Below are positions 43,560 through 52,368 of a DNA stretch of 52,368 nt, in pieces (position 1 is the stretch's first letter; each line of letters starts with the position of its first letter). Under the pieces are notes generated by a model, which worked only from the letters and a program-made list of their open reading frames with translations, had not been told where the DNA came from and made no database searches. The translations under genes and the position numbers were made by a program. The DNA comes from Chitinophagaceae bacterium (GTDB lineage Bacteria > Bacteroidota > Bacteroidia > Chitinophagales > REEL01): positions 1 to 52,368 of the forward strand of contig REEL01000141.1 in the NCBI GenBank assembly GCA_007695095.1, read 5' to 3'.

Positions 43560-45005
43560 TTATCTGTTTTTGTTTGGGAAAGTTAATGAAAAAATTACAA
43601 AAATTAATAAAGCAGCTGAAATTCCAAATATATTTGCGTCTAAACCAAAGGGTAAGTCCAGCTTAGAAAAAGACAAAATCAAGGTTGTAGCACCTCCACT
43701 AAGCATCGCTAAAAATGCACCTACAGCACTGCTTTTTTTCCAATACATAGCACCCACAACAGGCACTAATAAACCGGAAACCATAAATGCATAAGATAAA
43801 AGCATTAATTCCAGTACATTTGGAATGACACTTGCAATCAACAAAGCAATGACACCCAATACCAAAGTAGCAACCTGTGAAAGCTGATAAAACTCCGGAG
43901 AGTTTTCTTTTATATTGATAAACTTCTTTAGGATATCCGAAACGGTATTCCCGGATGAAGCAACCAAACAACTATCCGCCGTTGACATAATTGCCGAAAA
44001 ATATGCCGCCAACATTAAACCCATCAAGCCGACAGGCAATACAGCCCTAAGCAGTAGAGGTAATCCCATTTCCACATCCATGCCCTCAACACCCAAAGCA
44101 CTTTCAAATCCAAAAGGTGCAAACATATTTTGCTCAAACGCAACTCTGGCTAATAAACCTAGCGTTACACCCATAAATGCCATTATGGGCCATTCAAAAA
44201 GTCCGGCTATATACCATGCCTGCTTCGCCTCTTTTTCACTTCTGGATGCATAAATTCTCTGGTAAAGAGTCATGCCTACAAACCATATTGGTATAATTGT
44301 AACAGCCCAGTTCAAAAGTTGTTGCCAACTTATATTAGTTAAAGTAAAAAACTCAGGTGCAAGTACATTTTGAATACTTTCCCAGCCTCCTACTGCATAA
44401 TAAGAAACCGGTATTCCAATAAAAATCAAACCTGATAATAAAAGTATCCACTGAGCAGTATCTGTATAAATAACGGCTTTTATACCACCCATAGCTGTAT
44501 AAACTATAACAATAAATCCCATTATGTAAAGAGCAACATTTAAATCTAAACCTACAAAGCTGGCAGATGCTAATTTAGCACCGGCAAGCACCTGAGAGCT
44601 TGTAAAGCCTAAATAACCAACCGCAGAAATAATACCGGCTAATAAAGCTACCCGCGGACCATAGTAATGTCCAAAAACTTCGGGCAGGGTGAAAAGTTTC
44701 TTAATTTGTTCAATCTTTTTGACCTTAGGAATGAGAAAAACAGCACTAAGCCAGGCACCAACTAAGCCGGTAAATAACATCCAGGAACCACTTAAACCCA
44801 TTACAAAACCTAAACCTCCCAATCCAATTGAGAATCCCCCGCCAACATCTGTAGCCACTACAGATAAACCAATATGCCACTTGCCTATGTTTCTGCCTCC
44901 AACATAATAATCTTCCTCGCTGGTGTTCTTACGCATAAAGTAATACCCTACGCCTAAAACAATTATCATATAAATAATAAAAATCGATAAATCAATGATG
45001 TGCAT
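43560..45005 (-). CDS. Sodium:solute symporter (SSS family)
   Basis: This 481-residue protein has about 13 hydrophobic segments. It starts with a periplasmic-side helix, then YYVGGRNIGKWHIGLSVVAT with DVGGGFSIGLGGLGF, the conserved unwound first helix of the SSS family. GGIKAVIYTDTAQWILLLSG and SAIMSTADSCLVASSGNTVS are further SSS signatures. It couples sodium entry to uptake of an organic solute. As the first gene of the five-gene operon, it probably imports the amino acid derivative handled by the downstream enzymes. The promoter element lies 25 bases upstream. Confidence 0.9.
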   Translation of the reverse strand: MHIIDLSIFIIYMIIVLGVGYYFMRKNTSEEDYYVGGRNIGKWHIGLSVVATDVGGGFSIGLGGLGFVMGLSGSWMLFTGLVGAWLSAVFLIPKVKKIEQIKKLFTLPEVFGHYYGPRVALLAGIISAVGYLGFTSSQVLAGAKLASASFVGLDLNVALYIMGFIVIVYTAMGGIKAVIYTDTAQWILLLSGLIFIGIPVSYYAVGGWESIQNVLAPEFFTLTNISWQQLLNWAVTIIPIWFVGMTLYQRIYASRSEKEAKQAWYIAGLFEWPIMAFMGVTLGLLARVAFEQNMFAPFGFESALGVEGMDVEMGLPLLLRAVLPVGLMGLMLAAYFSAIMSTADSCLVASSGNTVSDILKKFINIKENSPEFYQLSQVATLVLGVIALLIASVIPNVLELMLLSYAFMVSGLLVPVVGAMYWKKSSAVGAFLAMLSGGATTLILSFSKLDLPFGLDANIFGISAALLIFVIFSLTFPNKNR

Positions 45006-45030
45006 CTGAAGAATTAAAATTAGATTTTCA

Positions 45031-45038
45031 CAAAACTA
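45031..45038 (-). promoter_or_regulatory. -7 promoter element of the symporter operon
   Basis: On the reverse strand TAGTTTTG (45038-45031) followed by TGA lies 25 bases before the ATG at 45005. Confidence 0.45.
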
Positions 45039-45250
45039 ATTTTTTTTTGGCTTTTGAAAAGAATTTAATAAATTGTTTATCAATATTTTATAGTAAATCA
45101 AAAATTAATCTTTTGAAAATTACATAAACTGTAAATACATAGTTTTGCTATAACTATTTAACTTACAATAAAATACTCATAAGCTTTTGGAAGCATTGTT
45201 ATATGAAATTTTCATTCTGAGAAAACTTAAAACAATTATTAAATCTATTA

Positions 45251-45802
45251 TTATTTTTTATCCTCTTCCGATTTTTTGTTGATATCGGTATCTTCTTCAG
45301 AATCCGTTTCTGCCCCCTCCGGATCTGCAACCGGTTTTTCAATTATTTCGGTTTTGACTTTTTTAACTTTCTCCGGTCTTTTTTCACCTTTCCGACTTTT
45401 TTCCTCTACTACTTCACTCTTAACTTCTTTTTTCTCTTTCGGCCAAAAACTGGTACTGCCTGTTTTTTTAATCAAATAATAACCCGCTGAAATAGCAATA
45501 ATCACAGATGAAATACCCAGAATTTCAAAGCCGGAATATTCTTCAAAATCAAGAACAATTACTTTTCTTGCAATGGCTATCAAAGCGACAAGCATTACTA
45601 CTTCTACGTGAATTACATTTTCTTTAAAATACACTTTTATGGTATCCAGCAACTCAATTCCTATCAAAACCAATAAAAAGACACCAAAAATATTGAGCAT
45701 ATTATCTAAATCCAATATAATCGTGTCTTTCTCAGTATCCACCAAAGCTAAATAAACGGTATAAGCCAACTCTATAGTCGCTATTATCAGTAATAATGAC
45801 AT
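45251..45802 (-). CDS. PsiE-like membrane protein with long charged tail; start unclear
   Basis: From ATG 45802 there are three or four helices (IIATIELAYTVYLALVD, NIFGVFLLVLIGIELLDTIK, VEVVMLVALIAIARKVIVLD, ISSVIIAISAGYYLI) matching the PsiE/phosphate-starvation family. A roughly 60-residue Lys/Glu-rich tail follows. The frame is open a further 96 bases upstream and encodes a basic amphipathic helix plus the first half of helix 1 (KLKKFVRFVERGIIITLIGI) before a TAA at 45901-45899. That stretch has no ATG, GTG or TTG, so the true start is either ATG 45802, inside helix 1, or a non-canonical codon upstream, or the 5' end is damaged. Function of the family is not established. Confidence 0.6.
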   Translation of the reverse strand: MSLLLIIATIELAYTVYLALVDTEKDTIILDLDNMLNIFGVFLLVLIGIELLDTIKVYFKENVIHVEVVMLVALIAIARKVIVLDFEEYSGFEILGISSVIIAISAGYYLIKKTGSTSFWPKEKKEVKSEVVEEKSRKGEKRPEKVKKVKTEIIEKPVADPEGAETDSEEDTDINKKSEEDKK

Positions 45803-46090
45803 GATACCGATTAGGGTAATAATAATGCCTCTTTCTACAAATCTGACAAACTTTTTCAGCTTTTCCGGTGTACTTCCTTTACCTTCCGTATTACTATATT
45901 AATGCTTAAGATTAAGAAACTATTCTCTAAAAAATAAATCTTTTACCGAATATTTATACTTAAAAACAGATAAAAGCCCTTACATCACAAGTAGAAAAAA
46001 GTCTTTTAAGGTTATTGGAGGAATCGGGATGAAAGATAAAATGTGAAAACATAAATGAATAGCAAGATAGTGAATGAACAGATTAATTAT
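45803..46090. other. Gap between the PsiE-like gene and the secA promoter
   Basis: 45803-45898 is an upstream open extension of the PsiE-like frame on the reverse strand. 45902-46090 is AT-rich and shows no coding frame, RNA gene or repeat that I recognise. Confidence 0.5.
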
Positions 46091-46098
46091 TAAATTTG
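46091..46098 (+). promoter_or_regulatory. -7 promoter element of secA
   Basis: TAAATTTG followed by CGC matches TAnnTTTG. It gives a leader of roughly 85 bases before the ATG at 46192. The -33 element is not obvious. Confidence 0.5.
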
Positions 46099-46118
46099 CG
46101 CATCAGATAAAATAAAAT

Positions 46119-46158
46119 ATCGCTAAACCACTTATCTTATTTAGGTAGTTTTAGCGAT
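46119..46158 (+). promoter_or_regulatory. Leader hairpin upstream of secA
   Basis: ATCGCTAAA (46119-46127) pairs perfectly with TTTAGCGAT (46150-46158) around a 22-base loop, inside the predicted secA leader and 33 bases before the start codon. It has no T-run, so a regulatory role on translation or stability is more likely than termination. Function is inferred from position only. Confidence 0.45.
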
Positions 46159-46191
46159 TATTGAATGTTAAAGTAAAAACACACAAAATAT

Positions 46192-49100
46192 ATGCTTGAT
46201 TTTTTTGTAAAAGGTTTATCAAAATTATTTGGAAATAAATCAGAGAAAGATGTTAAGAAGATGCTTCCTATTGTTGAGAAAATCAATGAGGAATATAAAG
46301 CTTTAGAAAATATCAGTCATGATGAGTTAAGGAATAAAACTGTTGAATTCAGAAAGCGAATTGCAGACCACCTTCAAAATATTGATGATGAGATAAACAG
46401 ATTAAAATCTGAGGCTGAAGATTCAGAAATTGACGAACTTGACAAAGAAGATATTTATAAAGAATTAGATAAACTCTATAAAGACAAAGACAAAGAACTG
46501 GAAGTAGTTTTAAAAGAGATTCTTCCGGAGGCTTTTGCAGTTGTGAAAGAAACAGCCAGCAGATTTTTAAAAAATCCCGAAATTGAATCTTCTGCCACAG
46601 ACCTAGACCGTGAGCTTGCCGTAGATAAAGAGCACATTACAATAAAAGGTGATAAATCGATTTTTAGTAATCGGTGGAAAGCAGCAGGAAACGAATTGGA
46701 ATGGAACATGCTCCACTATGACGTGCAGTTAATTGGTGGTATCGTCTTACACGAAGGAACTATAGCCGAGATGGCTACCGGTGAGGGTAAAACATTAGTT
46801 GCAACTCTGCCTGCCTATTTAAACGGACTATCCGGATTGGGAGTACATATAATCACAGTAAACGACTACCTGGCTAAAAGAGATTCTGAATGGATGGCTC
46901 CAATTTTTGAGTTTTTGGGACTAAGGGTAGATTGTATAGATAAATATCAGCCTCACTCTCCGGAAAGGCAAAAAGCCTATGCTGCCGATATTACTTATGG
47001 TACAAATAATGAATTCGGCTTCGATTATCTGAGAGATAATATGTCAAAAAATCCGGATGATTTGGTTCAAAAGAAACTGCACTTTGCCATGGTTGATGAG
47101 GTCGATTCGGTATTAATCGATGATGCCCGTACCCCTTTAATTATTTCAGGCCCGATTGAAAAAAGTGATGAGAAATTATTCTATGAATTGAAACCGAGAA
47201 TAGAAAAACTGGTTGAAGCTCAAAAGAAAATTATACACGGTTTTATGCTGGAAGCAAAACGCCATATAGCTGAAAATAAAACTACCGAAAAAGACGGCGG
47301 ACTTGCTCTCTTAAGATGCGCAAGAGGTTTGCCTAAATACAAACCCCTTATCAAATATTTAAGTGAACCGGGCAAAAGAAGTATACTTTTAAAAACAGAG
47401 AATTACTTCATGCAGGAACAGTCTAAAAATATGCCGCTTGTAGATGAGGAACTCTATTTTGTAATCGAAGAAAAAAACAATACAGTTGAATTAACTGAAA
47501 AAGGGATTGAACTGATTACCGGCGGTGGTGAAGATCCCGACTTTTTTATCATGCCGGATGTAGGTGGTGAAATTGCAGAACTTGAAAAATCCTCACTTTC
47601 AGCGGAAGAAAAACTTAAGAAAAAAGACAAACTGCTTCAGGATTTTGGTATAAAATCAGAACGCATTCACGCTGTTCAGCAATTGTTAAAGGCATATACT
47701 TTATTTGAGAAAGACGTTGAATATCTGGTATCAGACGGAAAAGTTAAAATCGTTGATGAGAACACCGGAAGGGTAATGGAAGGCAGAAGGTATTCCGACG
47801 GATTGCATCAGGCAATAGAATCAAAAGAAAGTGTTAAAGTTGAAGCCGCTTCTCAAACTTTTGCGACCGTTACTTTGCAAAACTTTTTCAGAATGTACCA
47901 TAAACTATCCGGTATGACCGGTACCGCTGAAACTGAAGCGGGTGAGTTTTGGGAAATTTACAAACTGGATGTAGTTGTTATCCCGACAAACAAACCGATT
48001 CAAAGGGATGATATGCCGGATAAAATATATAAAACCACTAAAGAAAAGTTTAATGCCTTAATCGATGAAGCAAAGGAACTTCAGGAAATTGGAAGACCGG
48101 TACTTATAGGTACCACCTCAGTAGAGGTTTCTGAAGTATTAAGCCGAATGTTAAAATTGAGAGGTGTTAAACATAATGTTTTAAATGCAAAACAGCATGG
48201 TCGCGAAGCTGAAGTAGTTCAGGAAGCAGGCCTTCCGGGAGCTGTAACTATCGCCACCAACATGGCCGGTAGAGGTACCGACATTAAACTCGGGAAAGGA
48301 GTGAAAGAATCAGGTGGTTTAGCAATTCTTGGCTCAGAACGACATGAGTCCAGAAGAATTGACAGACAGTTGAGAGGTCGTGCAGGTAGACAGGGTGACC
48401 CCGGATCTTCAATCTTTTACGTCTCTTTAGAGGATAATCTGATGCGATTGTTTGGTTCTGACAGAATCTCCAAATTTATGGACACTTTTGGCTATAAAGA
48501 TGGTGAAGTTTTGCAGCACCCAACTATTACCAAATCCATTGAAAGAGCTCAGAGAAAAGTAGAAGAAAATAACTTCGGCAGAAGAAAAAAGCTTTTGGAA
48601 TATGATGATGTAATGAACTCACAGAGAGATGTGATTTATTCTAAAAGGAAAAATGCTTTATTTGGCGACAGACTTTCCATGGATATCAGTCACACCTTTT
48701 TTGATGTATTATTGCAACTGATAAACAGAGCAAAGGAAGATCGGGATTTAGATACTTTCAGCCTGGATTTGATACGCTACTTCTCTATTAGTCCTGATAT
48801 TGAAGAAAATCAATTCCTTAATACCCCGGCCGAACAGTTAGCCGAAGACTTTTATAAATTGGCCGATGAAGCATATAAGAGAAAGCATAAGCAAATTGTA
48901 GAAACAGCCATGCCTGTTCTTAAACGTGTTTATGAGCAAAGAGGAGAAAGTGTTCGCTTCATAGGTGTACCTTTCAGTGACGGGCGTAAAACACTGCAAA
49001 TAGTAGTAGAATTAAAGCCTTGTATTGAGACGGATGGAAAAGATTTGATTAAAACTTTTGAAAAGTCAATCTCCCTTGCATTAATAGATGAAAACTGGAA

Positions 49101-49512
49101 AGAGCATTTGCGACAAATGGATGAACTTAAAAATTCAGTCCAGATGGCCGTTTATGAGCAAAAAGATCCGCTCCTAATCTATAAGCATGAAGCCTTCAAT
49201 CTATTTCAAACCATGCTTTTGGAATTGAACTATGAAATGTGTTCTTTCTTATGCAAAGCTAACATCCCGGTTCAACAACCCGAACAAGTTCGAGAAGCTC
49301 AGGTAAAAAGGTCAGATTCAAGCCACCTGAAAGCAGGGAGAGATGACATAGCAGGTATTACTACTCCGGGACAACAGGCGCCGCCACAGGGCTCAGCCGG
49401 TGGTAGTCCGCAAAGCAAACCGGATCCGATTAAAGTTGGTCCTAAAGTTGGAAGAAATGAACCGTGTCCTTGTGGAAGCGGGAAAAAATACAAACACTGT
49501 CACGGTAAGTAA
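46192..49512 (+). CDS. secA: Preprotein translocase ATPase SecA
   Basis: The 1106-residue protein has Walker A MATGEGKT at residues 194-201, [13 protein letters not shown], the DEAD-type [20 protein letters not shown], the preprotein crosslinking domain, [32 protein letters not shown] with helicase motif VI ([15 protein letters not shown]), and helical scaffold and wing domains. The C-terminus ends in a zinc-binding SEC-C motif, [17 protein letters not shown]. An acidic insertion at about residues 70-105 lengthens it relative to E. coli, as in other Bacteroidota. It drives protein export through SecYEG. deoC follows 20 bases later. Confidence 0.97.
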   Translation: MLDFFVKGLSKLFGNKSEKDVKKMLPIVEKINEEYKALENISHDELRNKTVEFRKRIADHLQNIDDEINRLKSEAEDSEIDELDKEDIYKELDKLYKDKDKELEVVLKEILPEAFAVVKETASRFLKNPEIESSATDLDRELAVDKEHITIKGDKSIFSNRWKAAGNELEWNMLHYDVQLIGGIVLHEGTIAEMATGEGKTLVATLPAYLNGLSGLGVHIITVNDYLAKRDSEWMAPIFEFLGLRVDCIDKYQPHSPERQKAYAADITYGTNNEFGFDYLRDNMSKNPDDLVQKKLHFAMVDEVDSVLIDDARTPLIISGPIEKSDEKLFYELKPRIEKLVEAQKKIIHGFMLEAKRHIAENKTTEKDGGLALLRCARGLPKYKPLIKYLSEPGKRSILLKTENYFMQEQSKNMPLVDEELYFVIEEKNNTVELTEKGIELITGGGEDPDFFIMPDVGGEIAELEKSSLSAEEKLKKKDKLLQDFGIKSERIHAVQQLLKAYTLFEKDVEYLVSDGKVKIVDENTGRVMEGRRYSDGLHQAIESKESVKVEAASQTFATVTLQNFFRMYHKLSGMTGTAETEAGEFWEIYKLDVVVIPTNKPIQRDDMPDKIYKTTKEKFNALIDEAKELQEIGRPVLIGTTSVEVSEVLSRMLKLRGVKHNVLNAKQHGREAEVVQEAGLPGAVTIATNMAGRGTDIKLGKGVKESGGLAILGSERHESRRIDRQLRGRAGRQGDPGSSIFYVSLEDNLMRLFGSDRISKFMDTFGYKDGEVLQHPTITKSIERAQRKVEENNFGRRKKLLEYDDVMNSQRDVIYSKRKNALFGDRLSMDISHTFFDVLLQLINRAKEDRDLDTFSLDLIRYFSISPDIEENQFLNTPAEQLAEDFYKLADEAYKRKHKQIVETAMPVLKRVYEQRGESVRFIGVPFSDGRKTLQIVVELKPCIETDGKDLIKTFEKSISLALIDENWKEHLRQMDELKNSVQMAVYEQKDPLLIYKHEAFNLFQTMLLELNYEMCSFLCKANIPVQQPEQVREAQVKRSDSSHLKAGRDDIAGITTPGQQAPPQGSAGGSPQSKPDPIKVGPKVGRNEPCPCGSGKKYKHCHGK

Positions 49513-49532
49513 ATAATTTACAAATTAACACA

Positions 49533-50186
49533 ATGAAAAAAATCAATGAACGAATCGAGCATACGCTTCTAAAACCCAATTCATCCATTAAAGAAATTAA
49601 GTCTTTGTGTGAAGAAGCTGTAAAGCATAACTTTGCCGGTGTATGCGTAATCCCATTTCATGTTAAAACCGCAAGAGAAAAGTTAGGGGAAAACAGTAAG
49701 GTAAAGTTAGTAACCGTGGTGGGATTCCCTTTTGGTTACAATTGCACCTCTTCAAAAGTTGAAGAATGTAAAAGAGCCATAAATGATGGAGTTGATGAAA
49801 TTGATATGGTCATCAATCTGGCTGCTTTAAATGAAAAGAACTACAATTTTGTTTTAAATGACATTCAAAGTGTGGCAACTTATATTCATTTGCAAAATAA
49901 AATTGTGAAAGTTATCATCGAAAGTGGAACATTAGACGAGAGTCAAATTAAAAAAGCATGTGAAATTTGTGAAAAAGCAGAAGTCAACTATGTTAAAACC
50001 TCTACCGGATTTAATGGTGACGGAGCTTCAGTAGATGCCGTTAAATTAATGAGAGAAGTGCTGCCTAAAAGCATAAAAATAAAAGCTTCCGGTGGAATAA
50101 AAGACAAAAAGTTTGCAGAGGAGCTAATCTCAGCCGGAGCAGATCGATTAGGAACCTCTTCCGGAATAAACTTGATTAGCGGATAG
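49533..50186 (+). CDS. deoC: Deoxyribose-phosphate aldolase
   Basis: The 217-residue TIM-barrel enzyme has IEHTLLKPNSS at the start, VKLVTVVGFPFGYNCTSSKV, GVDEIDMVINLAAL and the Schiff-base lysine in VNYVKTSTGFNGDGA, then IKIKASGGIKDKKFAEELIS. It cleaves deoxyribose-5-phosphate to glyceraldehyde-3-phosphate and acetaldehyde in deoxynucleoside breakdown. It lies 20 bases after secA; the two are probably co-transcribed without an obvious functional link. It ends with TAG. Confidence 0.93.
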   Translation: MKKINERIEHTLLKPNSSIKEIKSLCEEAVKHNFAGVCVIPFHVKTAREKLGENSKVKLVTVVGFPFGYNCTSSKVEECKRAINDGVDEIDMVINLAALNEKNYNFVLNDIQSVATYIHLQNKIVKVIIESGTLDESQIKKACEICEKAEVNYVKTSTGFNGDGASVDAVKLMREVLPKSIKIKASGGIKDKKFAEELISAGADRLGTSSGINLISG

Positions 50187-50231
50187 TAGAATTTTAATAA
50201 ATTATTACTATCTTAAACTAATTTTTATTTA

Positions 50232-50681
50232 ATGATGAACTACACTGCTATCCGATTTATTCAAATAATTATCCTTGGAGCAATTCTTTGTTTTAATACG
50301 GAAGTCTTTGCCCAAAAAGATACTGCAAAAGTACATGGAGTAATTCTGGTGGAAGCAGACCCTTTAATCATGCAACTGCTGAATGCTGAAGTAGAGTATA
50401 TGAAAGAGAATCCGGTTATGTCCGGTTTTCGAATACAAATTATAGAAGCCCCAAGAAGAGCAGAAGTTTTTAAAAAACAAGGTGAAGTACTTAGGGTTTT
50501 TCCGGATGTAAAAAGTTATGTCGTTTATCAGCAACCATCTTTTAAACTGAGAGTCGGAGACTACTATAATCGCTTAGAGGCTTTGAAAATGCTGAATGAA
50601 ATTCAAAAACACTTCCCTGCAGCATTTGTAATCCGGGATAACGTCCAAATACATGAACCAACAAACCCTTTCGATGATTGA
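50232..50681 (+). CDS. Exported SPOR-like domain protein
   Basis: A signal peptide (residues about 1-28, ending FAQ) precedes one SPOR-like repeat: GFRIQIIEAPRRAEVFKKQG, VLRVFPDVKSYVVYQQPSFK and LRVGDYYNRLEALKMLNEIQ, then FPAAFVIRDNV. SPOR domains bind denuded peptidoglycan glycan strands at division sites. At 149 residues it is a single-domain periplasmic protein. Its 3' end overlaps the start of the next gene (ATGATTGA), indicating translational coupling to an M20 amidohydrolase. Met2 is an equally possible start. Confidence 0.75.
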   Translation: MMNYTAIRFIQIIILGAILCFNTEVFAQKDTAKVHGVILVEADPLIMQLLNAEVEYMKENPVMSGFRIQIIEAPRRAEVFKKQGEVLRVFPDVKSYVVYQQPSFKLRVGDYYNRLEALKMLNEIQKHFPAAFVIRDNVQIHEPTNPFDD

Positions 50682-51843
50682 CCCCAAGATAATTCAACAG
50701 GATGCCGAAGAGTCATTAGATTATTTAATAAATATCCGTCGGCAAATCCATCAATTTCCTGAGTTGGCTTTTGAAGAGTTTAAAACTTCAGCACTGGTAA
50801 TAGAGGAACTTAAAAAGCTAAAGCATATAAAAGTTAAAACTGTTGCTAAAACAGGTGTTTTAGGCATACTTGAAGTTAATCCTGATTTTCCATACATAGG
50901 ACTTCGAGCTGATATGGATGCCTTACCAATAAAAGAATTGAATAAAGTCAGTTATGTATCGCAAAATGAAGGTAAAATGCATGCCTGTGGTCATGATGCT
51001 CACACTTCTGCCCTATTAGGTGCGGCAAAAATAATCTGTAAACACAAAGACAAACTTCACCATAATATCTTATTTATTTTTCAACCCTCTGAAGAAAAAT
51101 TACCCGGTGGAGCAAAAGTTATACTGGAAGAAGGTGCGCTAAAAGCCTTTAATATAAAAACAATTTTCGGACAGCATGTCTATCCGGAACTTCCTCCGGG
51201 GAAAATCGGCGTTAAAGCAGAAAAATATATGGCCTCTGCAGACGAAATCTATATAGATATAATTGGCAAAGGCGGGCACGCAGCTCTTCCCCATTATTTA
51301 TGCGACCCGATTCCTATTGCGGCTGAAGTTATTCTCTCTTTACAACAAGTAATTAGTCGCAGTTCTGACCCGGTCATTCCTTCTGTTTTGTCTTTTGGTA
51401 GGATTATAGCTGAAGGTGAGACAAATATTATTCCTGAAAAAGTGCGTATTGAAGGTACATTCAGAACATTTGATGAAGTATGGCGTAAAAAAGCACATCA
51501 AATCATACACGATAAAATACACTATATCTGTAAAGCAAATGGAGCAACAGCAGACATAGATATACAGGTTGGTTATCCATTTGTATATAATAATCCGGAC
51601 ATCACCGCTAAATTTAATGATTTTGCTAAAAAGTATTTAGGTGATTCAAATGTCGAAAAGTTAGAACTCAGAATGACGGCAGAAGATTTTGCTTTTTATG
51701 CACAGGAATACCCTTCTTGTTTTTACCGTTTTGGAACCGGACATCCGGGAGCTAAATTACACCGGCCGGATTTTGATATAGAAGAAAACTCTCTTTCTAC
51801 GGCTGCCGGACTGATGGCATGGATAGCTATGCAAAAATATTAA
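50674..51843 (+). CDS. M20-family amidohydrolase (second copy)
   Basis: An M20D enzyme of 389 residues with GLRADMDALPI, MHACGHDAHTSALLGAA, FQPSEEKLPGGAK (catalytic Glu), a dimerisation domain (about residues 180-300), IPEKVRIEGTFRTFDEVWR and MTAEDFAFYAQEYPSCFYRF. It is a paralogue of the gene at 40133 but clearly different in sequence. I use ATG 50674, which overlaps the SPOR-protein stop; an in-frame ATG at 50653 would add seven residues. The likely role is removal of an acyl or acetyl group from an amino acid derivative. No terminator was recognised downstream. Confidence 0.85.
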   Translation: MIDPKIIQQDAEESLDYLINIRRQIHQFPELAFEEFKTSALVIEELKKLKHIKVKTVAKTGVLGILEVNPDFPYIGLRADMDALPIKELNKVSYVSQNEGKMHACGHDAHTSALLGAAKIICKHKDKLHHNILFIFQPSEEKLPGGAKVILEEGALKAFNIKTIFGQHVYPELPPGKIGVKAEKYMASADEIYIDIIGKGGHAALPHYLCDPIPIAAEVILSLQQVISRSSDPVIPSVLSFGRIIAEGETNIIPEKVRIEGTFRTFDEVWRKKAHQIIHDKIHYICKANGATADIDIQVGYPFVYNNPDITAKFNDFAKKYLGDSNVEKLELRMTAEDFAFYAQEYPSCFYRFGTGHPGAKLHRPDFDIEENSLSTAAGLMAWIAMQKY

Positions 51844-51890
51844 TGGAATAGGTGAGAAAACGAATATAAATCGGGTGCAATAATTTTTTT

Positions 51891-51971
51891 AACAAAATCC
51901 TAAAAAGGGTAATATTAAACTTAAGTTATGGCTGGTACATTCACACAAATTTAGGCCCAATGCATATTTGC
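51891..51971 (+). repeat. Structured repeat G, copy 1
   Basis: The segment AACAAAATCCTAAAAAGGGT, then CTGGTACATTCACACAAA and CCAATGCATATTTGC recurs at 52302-52368 in the same orientation, with a 10-base or so insertion here. No coding frame is associated. Confidence 0.75.
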
Positions 51972-52301
51972 CGTTAAAGGCAGAAATAATCTTCTGCATA
52001 AAAACTTTCAAAGAAGAATATATGGAGTTTTTGGATAAATTTTTGGTACCATACGAAGATAGATTTCTTTTTGATTGGTTAAAGTGAATCATGTCACTCC
52101 TTCGGAGTTGTCTTACTATCATTGTATGTTCTATAATCCTAACACCCCTTCGGGGTTAGAGTTTTATTATCCAAAACTAGGAAACCGTCGGTACTTAAAT
52201 ATCAAATTATGCTTCGGGCTACCCCTATACTGTGCCACGACCGTTAGCTTTCGGAACAAGCCCGAAGGCCTTTTGTTATTATAGCAATAAATCTAATCTT
52301 T
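51972..52301. other. Interior of the repeat element, with small hairpins
   Basis: No real gene is called. A 21-codon open frame starts at ATG 52022 (MEFLDKFLVPYEDRFLFDWL, then K) but has no recognisable family. Three hairpins are visible: ACTCC-TTC-GGAGT (52096-52108), ACCCC-TTC-GGGGT (52144-52156) and CTTCGGGCT (52212-52220) with AGCCCGAAG (52259-52267). The CTTCGG loops recur in all three, a mark of interspersed intergenic repeats in Bacteroidota genomes. Confidence 0.5.
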
Positions 52302-52368
52302 AACAAAACCCTGAAAGGGTGAAATGTGTCTGGTACTTTACACAAATGTACGTCCAATGCATATTTGC
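52302..52368 (+). repeat. Structured repeat G, copy 2 (cut by the window end)
   Basis: Matches 51891-51971, with a perfect ACCCT-GAA-AGGGT hairpin at its left side. Copy spacing is 411 bases, and the repeat may continue as an array beyond the window. Confidence 0.7.

Noticed and set aside
51889-52122. 77-codon reverse open frame in the last repeat element
   Set aside because: It covers repeat copy G and hairpins and has no recognisable family.
1-52368. CRISPR array, rRNA, tRNA, integrase or complete transposase
   Set aside because: Looked for on both strands; no regular short repeats with unique spacers, no cloverleaf and no recombinase motifs were seen.

Overview
The window looks like chromosomal DNA of a low-GC Bacteroidota. 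Three things support this. Many genes are preceded by the phylum's TAnnTTTG -7 promoter element. A secreted lipase-like protein ends in a type IX secretion sorting domain. Several families typical of the phylum are present (DUF4294, DUF4783, a long SecA with a SEC-C tail, fused RibBA). I cannot place it below phylum. No rRNA, tRNA, CRISPR array, complete transposase or prophage was seen.

Layout. 1-860 is decayed DNA: reverse-strand remnants of a polysaccharide flippase and of a serine hydrolase, then a hairpin-bearing gap. 868-1491 is a HigB/HigA-like toxin-antitoxin pair whose toxin appears frameshifted. 1571-3817 holds a CvfB-like RNA-binding protein, an RluF-like pseudouridine synthase and a lipoprotein. 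3906-8192 is sbcD-sbcC (reverse). 8280-10838 is a reverse pair of exported proteins, a propeller-like one and an alpha/alpha-toroid one carrying cyclase-like DADD and QW motifs. 11085-17499 (forward) is a T9SS lipase, then a GT4-GT2-ribBA-ribD run. 17593-22037 holds a WYL regulator, an acyl-CoA reductase divergent from a ferredoxin, and a lipoprotein-sirtuin-NUDIX operon. 22284-24725 is rpsO-pnp. 24945-26956 holds a small protein, a release-factor-like (baeRF/Balon-type) candidate and a PdeM phosphoesterase. 26966-31848 is a four-gene reverse surface-polysaccharide operon.

31861-34455 is the most unusual part. A DUF4160/DUF2442 pair is bracketed by several families of direct repeats whose order is mirrored on the two sides. 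34456-39001 holds an orphan exported protein with faint glycosidase-like features, a DUF4294 protein, an FKBP isomerase and a pirin gene broken by an in-frame TAG. 39255-40126 holds DUF4783 and DoxX genes. 40133-45005 is a five-gene reverse operon (symporter, GNAT, alanine/ornithine-type racemase, M23 peptidase without signal peptide, M20 amidohydrolase). 45251 is a PsiE-like gene without a clear start. 46192-51843 is secA, deoC, a SPOR-like protein and a second M20 amidohydrolase. 51891-52368 is a structured repeat element that probably continues past the window edge.

Most content is housekeeping or envelope biology. The best leads are the mosaic repeats around the DUF4160/DUF2442 pair, the baeRF-like protein, the exported cyclase-like toroid pair, the three broken genes (toxin, pirin, flippase/hydrolase) and a set of promoters lying only 4-5 bases before start codons. 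All family calls are from reading motifs by eye; no database search was run.
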